From Marinobacterium_E sp035458585 (GTDB lineage: Bacteria > Pseudomonadota > Gammaproteobacteria > Pseudomonadales > Balneatricaceae): a DNA stretch of 33,982 bases. The stretch spans positions 1 to 33,982 of the forward strand of contig DATHZN010000099.1 in NCBI GenBank assembly GCA_035458585.1, written 5' to 3'. A program made the position numbers and the translations under genes. The notes beneath the pieces are model-generated. The model was not told where the DNA came from. It ran no database searches and saw only the letters and a list, made by a program, of their open reading frames with translations. This document shows positions 16,198-25,157 of this stretch, piece after piece; position 1 is the first letter of the stretch; every line of letters begins with the position of its first letter.

Positions 16198-17682
16198 TCA
16201 CTGCGGATCGAGGCGCAGAGTACGCAAAGTGTTCTGACGCACCTCACGCAGTAGGTCTGCATCCTGCGTCAATGACTGGCCGTAAGAAGGGATCATCTGC
16301 TTGAGGCGGTCACTCCAACCGACATTGAGTCGGTCGTTAAAACAGCGCTCAATGATAGATATCATAGTTCCAGCCGCCGTTGACGCGCCAGGAGATGCGC
16401 CCAGAAGTGCCGCCAAGGATCCGTCAGCTGCCGCAATCACCTCAGTCCCAAACTCCAATTTACCTTTTGTATCAGTGCCGGGTTTTATGATCTGTACCCT
16501 TTGTCCTGCAAAGGAGAGTTCCCAGTCTTCCTCTTTCGCATCGGGGAAGAAACGTTGCAGCGCTTCAATGCGCGAGGCGTGTGTCTGCATGACTTCTGAA
16601 ACCAGATACTTGGTTAGGTCGAAGTTGTTTTTAGCGACCGACATCATTGGCAAAAAGTTATCAGCACTGATCGACATCGGCAGGTCCATCATAGATCCTT
16701 TCTTAAGGAACTTGGTGGTAAAGCCTGCGAACGGTCCGAACAGCAGAGCCTTTTTCCCGTTAATGACACGGGTATCTAGATGTGGAACCGACATCGGTGG
16801 TGCACCGATCGGAGCCATACCGTAAACCTTGGCGGCATGTTGCTCGATAATGGCTTCATTTTTACAAATTAACCACTGACCACTGACGGGGAAACCGCCA
16901 TACCCGTGACCCTCACGAATGCCCGACTTTTGGAGCAGTGGCAAAGCACCACCACCAGCGCCTAGGAACACAAAGCGCGCGTTGACAGATTCTGTGTCGG
17001 GCCTCGAGCTGTGCTTGAGTTTGACAGTCCAGGTTTTATCGCTGTTCTGCTTCAGGTCAGTCACATAGCGACCGAGCATCAATTCGAAGTTCTGTTTCAG
17101 CTCAAGATAGTTGACCAGATAACGTGCCAGCTCGCCAAAGTTGACGTCAGAGCCGTAGCGTACGTGTGTCGCGGCGATGGGCTCTCCATCTGGACGGTTC
17201 TGCATAATCAGCGGCATCCACTGACTGATCACAGCAGGGTCTTCACTGTACTCCATCGCCTCAAACTGGTGATGGGTGGAGAGAGCTGCATGGCGGTCAC
17301 GAAGGAAGTCTACGTTTTCCTGTCCCCAAACAAAGGAGCAGTGGGGAGTAGGGTTAATAAATTTTGATGGGTAGGGCAGCGCGCCCTTGTTCACGAGATA
17401 TGACCAGAACTGTAAGCTCACCTCAAATGAGGAGTTGATCGAATAAGCCTTGTCACAATTAATAGTGCCGTCGGCCTGTCGCGGCGTGTAGTTTAATTCG
17501 CAATAAGCAGCGTGACCGGTACCCGCGTTGTTGAGGCCGTCCGTGCTCTCATAGGCAACGTGATCAAGACGCTCAACCATGGCAATCTTGAGTTCAGGAT
17601 CCAGCTCCTGCAACATTACGCCGAGTGTCGTGCTCATGGCGCCTGCGCCGACTAAGAGGACGTCTACCTTACGTTCGTTCAT
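16198..17682 (-). CDS. mqo: Malate:quinone oxidoreductase
   Basis: 494 aa FAD-dependent peripheral membrane enzyme that oxidises malate to oxaloacetate and passes electrons to quinone, replacing or complementing soluble malate dehydrogenase. The dinucleotide-binding motif DVLLVGAGAMSTTLGVML lies at about residues 7-24. NAGTGHAAYCELNYTP, LPLLQKSGIREGHGYGGFPVSG and LFGPFAGFTTKFLK are characteristic Mqo segments. Length agrees with the family. Upstream (17683-17983) a TATAAT lies inside a small palindrome. It is followed on the same strand by yidD and the SLC5-STAC gene, with a hairpin between. Together with aceA it gives the window two enzymes of C4/C2 metabolism, although they are far apart. 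Confidence 0.96.
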   Translation of the reverse strand: MNERKVDVLLVGAGAMSTTLGVMLQELDPELKIAMVERLDHVAYESTDGLNNAGTGHAAYCELNYTPRQADGTINCDKAYSINSSFEVSLQFWSYLVNKGALPYPSKFINPTPHCSFVWGQENVDFLRDRHAALSTHHQFEAMEYSEDPAVISQWMPLIMQNRPDGEPIAATHVRYGSDVNFGELARYLVNYLELKQNFELMLGRYVTDLKQNSDKTWTVKLKHSSRPDTESVNARFVFLGAGGGALPLLQKSGIREGHGYGGFPVSGQWLICKNEAIIEQHAAKVYGMAPIGAPPMSVPHLDTRVINGKKALLFGPFAGFTTKFLKKGSMMDLPMSISADNFLPMMSVAKNNFDLTKYLVSEVMQTHASRIEALQRFFPDAKEEDWELSFAGQRVQIIKPGTDTKGKLEFGTEVIAAADGSLAALLGASPGASTAAGTMISIIERCFNDRLNVGWSDRLKQMIPSYGQSLTQDADLLREVRQNTLRTLRLDPQ

Positions 17683-17983
17683 ACCTGTAGTACCCTTTGC
17701 AGTTGCACAAATGCGGGGGCGAGTGTTTCAGGTGCACTTTTGGTGCCCTTAAACTAAGCGCCCTACGCCACGGGTTTGCGCAGAAGAGGTGTTAATCTTC
17801 AACGCTGCCGGTGCCGCATTATATTGCGGCGCAACACAGAGTATAAGTCGACTTTTTATTAATATTTGTTATTTGTTAAGTCTAAAAGTGTATAACTGGC
17901 GTAATTACTGAGGTTGCAGCCGACTCGCAGCCTGTTGAGTCCGACCAATGTATAGTCATTAGAAGAGCCGTATTGGAGTCAAC
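17683..17983. promoter_or_regulatory. Divergent promoter region mqo / PNPOx-like gene
   Basis: 301 bp between divergent starts. The part 17818-17900 is AT-rich. On the minus strand TATAAT (17823-17818) lies 136 nt from the mqo ATG. On the plus strand TATAAC (17891-17896) is a weak -10 for the PNPOx-like gene. No further element is recognised. Confidence 0.4.
17813..17830 (-). promoter_or_regulatory. Palindrome overlapping the putative mqo -10
   Basis: GCCGCA (17813-17818) and TGCGGC (17825-17830) form a perfect 6-bp inverted repeat around a TTATAT spacer; the minus-strand TATAAT (17823-17818) lies in its centre. A regulator bound here would block the promoter. The regulator is unknown. Confidence 0.35.
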
Positions 17984-18517
17984 ATGGAGCCAACTGCTAG
18001 CCTAACACTGGAAAATATCTGGATTTATCTCCAAGGTATCGCTGCTGATCCAGCTAACCCCGCCCGGGTTATGACGCTGGCTAACGCTGATCAGCAGGGG
18101 CAGCCGCAGGTTCGATCTGTCATCTTGCGGGAGGTTGAGCCCTGGGCGCTGACCATCTACACCGACTCTCGCAGTCCAAAAGTGGTTCAGCTCACTCACG
18201 ACTCCCGGGCACAGCTCTTGCTTTGGGATGCCCAACGCCGTTGGCAACTGCGCTGCAGTGCGCAATCTGAGCTGATCAATGACACTGCGCGTTTGGATAG
18301 ACTTTGGCAGAGAATAAGCGCAACGCCTGCGGCGCAGGACTACCTGGGGCCGCAAGCGCCGGGAACACCGGTTGACGGGGTTGGTCAAGCTAGCACAGAA
18401 CCCGCTCTAGCGATTCTGCGATTTAGGATAACAGATGTGGATTGGCTTGCATTGGACCGCACGGGGCACTCACGTCAACGCCTGACTCCTAACAGAGTGC
18501 AGGCGTTAGTTCCCTAG
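17984..18517 (+). CDS. Pyridoxamine 5'-phosphate oxidase-like FMN-binding protein
   Basis: 177 aa with a GGAG ribosome site before ATG. It has the PNPOx-like split-barrel fold: a first strand pair ARVMTLANADQQGQPQVRSVIL (FMN phosphate contacts), LTIYTDSRSPKVVQL with the conserved DSRS-x-K seen in FMN-binding oxidases, and AQLLLWDAQRRWQLRCSAQ. The C-terminus DWLALDRTGHSRQRL is shorter than the PdxH ending and lacks the PdxH-type C-terminal RLH/RLAP motif, so it more likely belongs to the Alr4036-type FMN-binding oxidase group than to true PdxH. The substrate cannot be deduced. It stands alone and converges on the phoH-family gene with an 18-nt gap. Confidence 0.8.
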   Translation: MEPTASLTLENIWIYLQGIAADPANPARVMTLANADQQGQPQVRSVILREVEPWALTIYTDSRSPKVVQLTHDSRAQLLLWDAQRRWQLRCSAQSELINDTARLDRLWQRISATPAAQDYLGPQAPGTPVDGVGQASTEPALAILRFRITDVDWLALDRTGHSRQRLTPNRVQALVP

Positions 18518-18535
18518 CGCTGCTCGATCAGAAGA

Positions 18536-19924
18536 TCATAGGTGTTCTTCGGCGTACTCTGCCAGCGGTGAACGGAAAATACCCTCAAAGTGAATATTGG
18601 CGGCACCTTCGAAGTCGCGGAAGCGCTCGACAATATAGGTAAGGCCAGAGGTCGTTGCCGTCAGGTAGTTGGAGTCGATCTGTGCAAGGTTACCCAGGCA
18701 GACCATCTTGGTGTTTTTACCGCAGCGCGTGAGTATGGTCTTAAGCTGCTGGGGCGTTAGGTTTTGAGACTCATCGATCAGAACGATGGCGTTCTGAATA
18801 CTGCGACCACGGATGAAGTTGAGTGATTTGAACTGAATATTGGCCTTCTCAATAGCGTACTTAACACTGCTCTGGGGGCGTTCATCCGCCTCGTGCATCG
18901 CCTCAAGGTTGTCGTTAATGGCGCTTAACCAAGGCGTCATCTTCTCCTCTTCAGTGCCTGGGAGGAAGCCAATGTCCTCAGCTACCGGTGGCGTTGATCG
19001 GGTGACTATGATCTTGTTGTAGCGTTGTTGTTCAATCACCATCTCCAGTGCACAGGCCAGTGCTATAAGAGTCTTGCCTGAGCCGGCTGCTCCGAGAAGT
19101 ATCGCCAGATCGATATCCGGGTCGAGCATCGCCTGCATCGCAAAGGCTTGCTGGATATTAATGGGCGAGATGCCCCAGCAGCTTTGATGCATCAGATGAT
19201 CGTATCCGAGATCCTCCAGAATGACCTTGTCCCCCTCTACCTGTGAGGTCCGCGCTGCAAAGTCTTTGCTGTCGTCGTAGATGTACTCGTTGGGATAAGT
19301 CTCTGGCAGCACACTCCGGTCGATTTTATGGTAGGTGCGGCCCTCTTTCTGGTAGGAGTCTACATTCTCAACATCCTGCCAGAAGGGGTGATCTAACTGC
19401 ACATGGCCAGCAGGGAGGAGATCAATGTCAGACACCAACTGATCTGTTCGATAATCCTCGACGCGCTTTAGCCCTGCGCCCAGCGCCTTGAGACGCATGT
19501 TGATATCTTTGGTCACCAGAATCACTTGCCGATGTGGCAGCGTGGATTGCAGATGAATGGCGCAGTTGATGATGCGGTTATCTTTATTTTTGTCGCTGGG
19601 AAGAAATCCCTGACGGTTACCCAATTCGTGGTCGGGAAAGATACTCAGTTTGCCGAGCTTGTGCACTGACTCCTTTCCCTGAAATAGGATCTTTACACCC
19701 TTAGTGATCTGATCTGGACTCGTAGCTGTGCTGAGAATGTTATCTATTTGGCGAATCACATGGCGCGCCTCAGCGGCGACGTTCTTCTTGCGATCTTTTA
19801 TATCGTCCAGCTCCTCCAGTACGGTCATCGGTATGGTGATGTCTTGCTCTTTAAACTCAAACAGACATTTGGGGTCATGGAGCAGGACGTTGGTATCGAG
19901 GATATAAAGCTTCGTCGCAGCCAT
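18536..19924 (-). CDS. PIN-PhoH family ATPase (PhoH2/YlaK type)
   Basis: 462 aa. The N-terminal PIN-like domain (about 5-150) starts with LDTNVLLHDP at 9-18 and holds the acidic residues expected for a metal-dependent RNase (D10, E37/E38, D115, D140). The C-terminal PhoH domain (about 245-462) has Walker A GAAGSGKT at 278-285 and Walker B VLIDESQNLT at 381-390. Homologues in mycobacteria (PhoH2) act as RNA helicase/RNases. The length and domain order match the PIN-PhoH family of proteobacteria and are unlike the shorter PhoH near ybeY. The gene is monocistronic on the minus strand, divergent from ppnN by 159 bp. Confidence 0.9.
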   Translation of the reverse strand: MAATKLYILDTNVLLHDPKCLFEFKEQDITIPMTVLEELDDIKDRKKNVAAEARHVIRQIDNILSTATSPDQITKGVKILFQGKESVHKLGKLSIFPDHELGNRQGFLPSDKNKDNRIINCAIHLQSTLPHRQVILVTKDINMRLKALGAGLKRVEDYRTDQLVSDIDLLPAGHVQLDHPFWQDVENVDSYQKEGRTYHKIDRSVLPETYPNEYIYDDSKDFAARTSQVEGDKVILEDLGYDHLMHQSCWGISPINIQQAFAMQAMLDPDIDLAILLGAAGSGKTLIALACALEMVIEQQRYNKIIVTRSTPPVAEDIGFLPGTEEEKMTPWLSAINDNLEAMHEADERPQSSVKYAIEKANIQFKSLNFIRGRSIQNAIVLIDESQNLTPQQLKTILTRCGKNTKMVCLGNLAQIDSNYLTATTSGLTYIVERFRDFEGAANIHFEGIFRSPLAEYAEEHL

Positions 19925-20083
19925 CAGCAGTTCCTTATAGGCAGAAGACTTAGAGAGATTCCGTCATTTACAACCTAATCCAATGCTGAGGGTTTTACAA
20001 ATGTCATATGGAGGAAATATCAAAAACTTACCCTATAGTGAAGGGTGAGTATCGAAGGCTCGGTTGAGCCAAGGGAGAGATAC

Positions 20084-21454
20084 ATGAACGAAGGTTTTAT
20101 AAACGCCAGTGTGAAACCATTGGAGAGCCTCGATATGCTCTCGCCTCATGAGGTTGAGCGTTTGCAGGACAGAAGTGTAGCGGGTGTATATCCGCTATTT
20201 CGGCAATGCGCACTGGCCGTTCTCAATTGCGGAAGTGATATGGACAGCACCCGTGAGGTGCTTGAGCTGTTCAAAGATTTTGATGTGCAGATCTCCTTGA
20301 AGCATCAGGGGGTGCAGTTAGAACTTAAAAACGCACCGGCAAGTGCGTTCGTCGACGGTGAGCTGATACAGGGTATACGCGAACACCTATTCGCGGTGCT
20401 GCGGGATCTGATCTATGTAGTGGATGAACTGGATGAGGTCGGGGAAGGGCTCGTCAGAAGTGCGCAGATCACCAATTTGGTTTTCCATATTCTGCGGCAT
20501 GCCGATGCACTGCACCCCCATGTTCACCCCAATATCGTTGTCTGCTGGGGTGGTCACTCAATCAACCGCCACGAGTATGGCTACACTAAAAAGGTGGGCT
20601 ATGAGCTGGGGTTGCGTAGTCTGAATATCTGCACCGGGTGCGGTCCCGGAGCAATGAAGGGGCCGATGAAAGGTGCGATGATCTCCCACGCAAAGCAACG
20701 TGTCACTGAAGCGCGCTACATTGGTATTACAGAGCCCGGCATCATTGCAGCGGAGTCGCCAAACCCGATCGTCTCGGAGCTCATCATCATGCCCGACATC
20801 GAGAAGCGACTTGAAGCCTTTGTTCGTCTGGGGCACGGCATTATCGTATTTCCCGGTGGTGCCGGTACCGCCGAAGAGATTCTCTACATGCTAGGAATTT
20901 TGCTGCGCGAAGAGAATGAGGCTGTACCATTTCCATTCATCTTTACAGGCCCGGAGGGCAGTGAAGCCTATTTTGAACAGATTGACCGGTTCATTGGGGC
21001 CACCTTGGGTGCGCGCGCGCAGTCCAAGTATGAGGTGATCATAGATGACCCGGCACAAGTCTCAAAAAGGATGAATGAGGGACTGCAGCAGGTGACCGCC
21101 TACCGAAAATCGGTCGGTCAGGCGTACCACTACAACTGGCAGCTGTTTATCCCCGACGAGCTACAACACCCCTTCGAGCCGACGCATGAAAATATGGCCA
21201 GCCTCAACCTCCATATGGATCAGCCGGACCATCTCCTCGCCTCTGAGCTGCGCAGGGCGCTGTCGGGGATAGTAGCGGGTAATGTCAAGGAACCTGGAGT
21301 ACGTGCAATTGAACAGTACGGGCCTTTTCAGCTTGATGGTGATAAGGCGATCATGCGTGAGCTTAATACACTGCTCGAAGGATTTATTGAGCAGCGTCGG
21401 ATGAAGATCGATTACAACGCTTACGTTCCCTGCTTTGAACTCGCCTGCGACTAG
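20084..21454 (+). CDS. ppnN: PpnN (YgdH), nucleotide 5'-monophosphate nucleosidase
   Basis: 456 aa, close to the 454 of E. coli PpnN, which splits purine and pyrimidine nucleoside monophosphates into base and ribose 5-phosphate and is modulated by (p)ppGpp. The LOG-type Rossmann core has GGHSINRHEYGYTKKVGYEL, TGCGPGAMKGPMKGA and PGGAGTAEEILYMLG (about 257-271), with the arginine-glutamate catalytic pair. The N- and C-terminal DUF-type extensions typical of PpnN (LDMLSPHEVERL; NTLLEGFIEQRRMKIDYN) are complete. I start at 20084, where AAGGGAGAG precedes the ATG; a GTG 39 bp upstream also opens the frame but lacks a counterpart in the family. The stop TAG overlaps the stop of the convergent PutA-like gene at CTAG (21451-21454). 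Confidence 0.94.
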   Translation: MNEGFINASVKPLESLDMLSPHEVERLQDRSVAGVYPLFRQCALAVLNCGSDMDSTREVLELFKDFDVQISLKHQGVQLELKNAPASAFVDGELIQGIREHLFAVLRDLIYVVDELDEVGEGLVRSAQITNLVFHILRHADALHPHVHPNIVVCWGGHSINRHEYGYTKKVGYELGLRSLNICTGCGPGAMKGPMKGAMISHAKQRVTEARYIGITEPGIIAAESPNPIVSELIIMPDIEKRLEAFVRLGHGIIVFPGGAGTAEEILYMLGILLREENEAVPFPFIFTGPEGSEAYFEQIDRFIGATLGARAQSKYEVIIDDPAQVSKRMNEGLQQVTAYRKSVGQAYHYNWQLFIPDELQHPFEPTHENMASLNLHMDQPDHLLASELRRALSGIVAGNVKEPGVRAIEQYGPFQLDGDKAIMRELNTLLEGFIEQRRMKIDYNAYVPCFELACD

Positions 21455-23859
21455 ACACCTTTATAAGTTACGATGGTTCGTTCAGAGGTGAAGTGCTTGA
21501 GGTAGTTGGGTCCACCAATCTGTGGACCCGTACCTGAGGGGCCGGTACCCCCAATCGGGAGTGCACCCGCGCTCGCACGTGGCTCAGGGTGATTGAAGTT
21601 GAGATTGCCTACCCGCACTTTTCGTTCAATTTTGTGAAGCAGAGCGGGGTTATTACTGTAGACACTCAGGCTTAACCCATAGCCTGTCCGGTTAATCTCA
21701 TTCAATACACGATCTATCTCTTCACGATTAAAGCGGATGAGGTAGAGGAGTGGGCCCGGTATGACCTCCTGCAGTTCATCAAGGGTGTAGAGACGAATAA
21801 CCGTGGGTGCAACGTAGAGTCCATGCTGGTGCTCTTCGGTACTCTCTTGTTCAGCAAGGATACGCCCCTTGGCACGCATTCGCTCTATCTGATCGTGCAA
21901 GGAGTTTAATCTGTAGATACTGCTGACGGGCCCCAGATCAGTCGTCAGACTGAGCGGCGAACCGACACTGATTAAGGGTAAAGCATTGATAATCGTCGTC
22001 TCGAATTGATCGGCTATCTCCTCCTCCAGATAGATAACATGTGAACAGAGCGGGTACTGGCTTGCGGAACTGAAACTCTCTCGCAGCAAACGTGGTAGAT
22101 GCCGGTGTATCTCCTGATCACGATCAAAGATTGCTAATGATTGGCCCTCAGAGTTGACCGAGATAGGAATAAGCTGGGTTCCGGGGCGGTTAGCCAGCTG
22201 AGCACTAATCTGCGACCCTTTTACACCCAGGCCCGTGTAGATAACACCGTTGACACGGTAATCTTCCAGCAACCATTTGCCGATCTCGCGAAGGCCACCC
22301 GGGAGAAAGGCGATCAGCTCTTTCGGAACCAGGGCCTGTAGTAGAAGCTCGAAAACACGCATTGATGTCAGTGACGCATTCTCGGCAGGTTTAACAACTA
22401 GCGCATTGCCGGCTACGAGGGCTGCGGTACCGCTGCCCACCAGCTCCGCCACCGGGGTCTCTGCACTGGGAATCGCCAGAAAAACACCGCGTCCATGAAG
22501 TTCCAGGCGATGGGTTGAGTCCTCATCCGCATAGAGCTGCCGATCAGCGAGTAGCTCCTTGGCCGCATTACAGTAGTAGTAGGCCAGGTCAATTGCGTCG
22601 CGCACCTCATTCAGGGCATTTTTGATCGGTTTCCCGGTCTCATAGGAGAGTAGGGTTGCCAGTTCCATCGATTTGTCGGATATGAGCTGAGCAAACCCCA
22701 GCAGAATCTGACTGCGCTCCTCGGTGGATCGGAGGTCCCAAACCTCATGGCCTGCCTCAACGACTGCAAGCGCTTCGCGTACCTGACTTTCGCTGGGAAT
22801 TATACGCTGGCCTATAATCAGGTTGACGTCGTGACAGGCAAAAATGTCGCGTGTCTCTTCACCCTCTTGCAGTGTGCCGTTGATAACCGCTTGAACGGGT
22901 CGCGTATCTGCTTGCAAGGACTCTAGTTCACTGGCGATATCATGGCTGAGTCCGGGTTGCGACAACATGAAGCCCGGTGCACGGAGACGATTCTCGCTGT
23001 AGAGCTGAAGTGGGGCAGGGATGAGGTCCAGCTCCGCCCGAACCTCGCTCCAGTGAGTTGCGCTGAAACATGGCCAGCCGTAAGAATTAGCCCGAACCTG
23101 CAGATCCGGCGGTGGATCGATTAACAGCGGCTTCAGATGACTGGCGTTTCCAGATGCGAGGAACTCGAATGCATAACGATACTGTGCCTCAATGAGGGCA
23201 GTAGAGCGCAGCATAGGATAGTCTGGCAAAGCGTCTACGAGCGCCGATCGTACCTGAGGCTCAAGCTTTTCAGCTCTCATCAAGCACACTGGAATTTGCA
23301 CATCTTCGGTAGCGGCCAGTTTTTGTAACCAGCCCAACGCCGGTATGGCACGTTTCGAACAGCTGCTGATGCAAATGCCCACCTGATTCGAATTTCCATC
23401 ACTGTGCAGAAGTGTTGACAGTAGCTTGAGTTGTGCAGTCAAACGGTCCTCATCAATCGGTCCCAGATAGACCTGACGCGCCTGGCTTTCGGGAATCAGC
23501 GGCATAATCCGCTTTAACAGGTCTTTCTCTATACGCGGAAACAGTAGGGTATCAAAACGTGGATGTAGATGCTGAGGGTAGATAATCAGTGGCTCTTCAC
23601 CGCCAAGCTGGCTTCTGATCAGATACTGGTTGAAGTTGCGGTTAGCCTCAGCCGGGTCGATAGGTTCGTAGAGATTCACCGGTTCCAGCGTTGGTAAATC
23701 GTTATCACCGTGCAGCTCTACGGGTCGTAAGAGCATGCTCTCCAGCGCTTCCTCAAGCTCCCTATCAGGCATATAAAGGTAATGCTCGACTGCACGATAA
23801 AGTGTTCTCAGATCCAGTACCGAGAATTCAGCCGACAGATAGATCGATAAGGGCAACAT
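21451..23859 (-). CDS. PutA-like protein with apparently dead proline dehydrogenase and aldehyde dehydrogenase domains
   Basis: 802 aa. The second half (about 325-802) aligns without gaps in key stretches with the P5C dehydrogenase domain of PutA: YETGKPIKNALNEVRDAID, GRGVFLAIP, AGNALVVKPAE, VIYTGLGVKG, and the end GGTGPSGTGPQIGGP. The catalytic residues are changed: the oxyanion asparagine of SPWNFP is E467, the general base Glu of ETGGQN is N569, and the nucleophilic Cys of GQRCSA is P603 (a Cys lies at 605). The first half (about 100-310) resembles the PutA proline dehydrogenase barrel (SKRAIPALGWLQKLA), but the RLVKGAYWD motif has become CLMRAEKLE. No DNA-binding N-terminus. The gene is long, uninterrupted and coding-like, so it is kept under selection. 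It may be a regulator, scaffold or binding protein. The ribosome site is weak. Its stop overlaps that of ppnN. Confidence 0.78.
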   Translation of the reverse strand: MLPLSIYLSAEFSVLDLRTLYRAVEHYLYMPDRELEEALESMLLRPVELHGDNDLPTLEPVNLYEPIDPAEANRNFNQYLIRSQLGGEEPLIIYPQHLHPRFDTLLFPRIEKDLLKRIMPLIPESQARQVYLGPIDEDRLTAQLKLLSTLLHSDGNSNQVGICISSCSKRAIPALGWLQKLAATEDVQIPVCLMRAEKLEPQVRSALVDALPDYPMLRSTALIEAQYRYAFEFLASGNASHLKPLLIDPPPDLQVRANSYGWPCFSATHWSEVRAELDLIPAPLQLYSENRLRAPGFMLSQPGLSHDIASELESLQADTRPVQAVINGTLQEGEETRDIFACHDVNLIIGQRIIPSESQVREALAVVEAGHEVWDLRSTEERSQILLGFAQLISDKSMELATLLSYETGKPIKNALNEVRDAIDLAYYYCNAAKELLADRQLYADEDSTHRLELHGRGVFLAIPSAETPVAELVGSGTAALVAGNALVVKPAENASLTSMRVFELLLQALVPKELIAFLPGGLREIGKWLLEDYRVNGVIYTGLGVKGSQISAQLANRPGTQLIPISVNSEGQSLAIFDRDQEIHRHLPRLLRESFSSASQYPLCSHVIYLEEEIADQFETTIINALPLISVGSPLSLTTDLGPVSSIYRLNSLHDQIERMRAKGRILAEQESTEEHQHGLYVAPTVIRLYTLDELQEVIPGPLLYLIRFNREEIDRVLNEINRTGYGLSLSVYSNNPALLHKIERKVRVGNLNFNHPEPRASAGALPIGGTGPSGTGPQIGGPNYLKHFTSERTIVTYKGV

Positions 23860-23948
23860 TGAGCAGTTCGAGCCTGTAAGAGAGAGTTTTATTCAGTGTA
23901 GACCCGATCCCGTCAGCGTGTGCGAATTATGCGAAAAAGCGGCTGGAG

Positions 23949-25157
23949 ATGGGCCAAGTCACGCCGTATAGTAAGGTCTCTCTATTTTCAACAGCTGGAT
24001 GGGCAAGGGTGCGCCGTAAACTCGTTATTACTCTGACAACTGTGCACGGAACGCGTCAGATTACTCTGTCGCAGTTGACGCGTTATCTCGTACTGGTGCT
24101 GTTGTTAATGGCGGGTGGGAGTTTCGCGCTGTCCAACTACCTGTTGGTGCGAGCGACGGATAACCTTGAACTTCTGGAGATGGAGCATCTGGCACTGAGC
24201 TCGGATTACGATCAGTTGAACCAGGCGCTGGAAGAGGTGACTGAAGAGCGGAATTCCCTTGAGGATCGCTATCAGGAGGCGCTGGGCAGTCAGCAGGTTT
24301 ATCTTGCAGAACTCGATGATTTGAGCGGGCGCCTCACATCGCTCTCAAAAGAGCGCGAATCGCTTGCCAATGAGATTGATCGTGTGGCATCCGAACGTGA
24401 AACGCTGGAGCAGAAGATGGAGCGTCTGGCGCTCGAACGCGAGGAGAGCTCAGAACAGCTTAGTGCGAGAATGCAAGAGCTGAATCTGCTGGCTGAAGAG
24501 CGTGCGGCGCTTGCATCGCAGAATGAGGCGCTATCACAGAGCATTGATGAGTTGGGCGCCACACTTGGCTTGACCGAGGCGCTGCGGGGACTAGATGCAG
24601 ATGCACGTGTAGAGTTAATCGAGGCGACCGCTCGCGAGCGGCGTCTGCTGCTCAACACCATACCCAACGGAACACCCGCGCAGTTCAGCAGGGTGAACTC
24701 TGATTTTGGCCCGCGTATCCACCCGGTAACGAAGAAACGTTCTCAGCACCGCGGGGTTGACCTGAAAATGCCCAAGGGAACGCCGGTTTATGCAACGGCA
24801 GATGGTATTGTTGAGGCCTCCGGTACCGATACCAAGGGTGGATTTGGTAAGATCATCCGAATACAGCATAGTTTCGGGTTTAGAACTTACTATGCTCACT
24901 TAAACAAGTTAATGGTAAGCCCCGGCGAGTATGTGGTGAAAGGCCAGCAGATTGCTGAAAGTGGCAATACCGGAAGATCAACTGGACCGCATCTGCATTA
25001 TGAGGTGCGCCAGCTATGGACGGCGCTGGATCCGGCGCCCTTTATGAGCTGGTCACTGGATAACTACGATCAGCTGTTCAAGCAGGTTGAGGAGGTCAAT
25101 TGGGATTCCTTAGGAAAGCAATATCCGCTTCGCACGGCAATGATAGCGTCACCATAG
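23949..25157 (+). CDS. M23 family peptidoglycan endopeptidase with coiled coil
   Basis: 402 aa membrane-anchored LytM-type metallopeptidase. A short cytoplasmic N-terminus and one membrane helix (about 45-67) precede a long periplasmic coiled coil (about 75-205, Glu/Leu/Arg-rich) and the M23 domain (about 245-370). Zinc ligands are visible: H267 and D271 in HRGVDLKMP, and the HLH at 348-350 in TGPHLHYEV; YYAHLNKL lies between. It should cut peptide crosslinks in peptidoglycan. ATG 23949 has GGAG directly adjacent, too close to be ideal; a GTG near 24009 (VRRKLVITL) is an alternative start that keeps the membrane helix. The following bactofilin gene overlaps it by 58 nt, a pairing known from cell-shape systems of Helicobacter and Alphaproteobacteria. 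Confidence 0.92.
   Translation: MGQVTPYSKVSLFSTAGWARVRRKLVITLTTVHGTRQITLSQLTRYLVLVLLLMAGGSFALSNYLLVRATDNLELLEMEHLALSSDYDQLNQALEEVTEERNSLEDRYQEALGSQQVYLAELDDLSGRLTSLSKERESLANEIDRVASERETLEQKMERLALEREESSEQLSARMQELNLLAEERAALASQNEALSQSIDELGATLGLTEALRGLDADARVELIEATARERRLLLNTIPNGTPAQFSRVNSDFGPRIHPVTKKRSQHRGVDLKMPKGTPVYATADGIVEASGTDTKGGFGKIIRIQHSFGFRTYYAHLNKLMVSPGEYVVKGQQIAESGNTGRSTGPHLHYEVRQLWTALDPAPFMSWSLDNYDQLFKQVEEVNWDSLGKQYPLRTAMIASP

Noticed and set aside
20045..20083. GTG start of ppnN 39 bp upstream
   Set aside because: AAGGGAGAG lies directly before ATG 20084, and the PpnN family starts there.
24299..24667. Serine/arginine-rich minus-strand frame
   Set aside because: Complement of the repetitive coiled-coil codons of the M23 gene; composition artefact.
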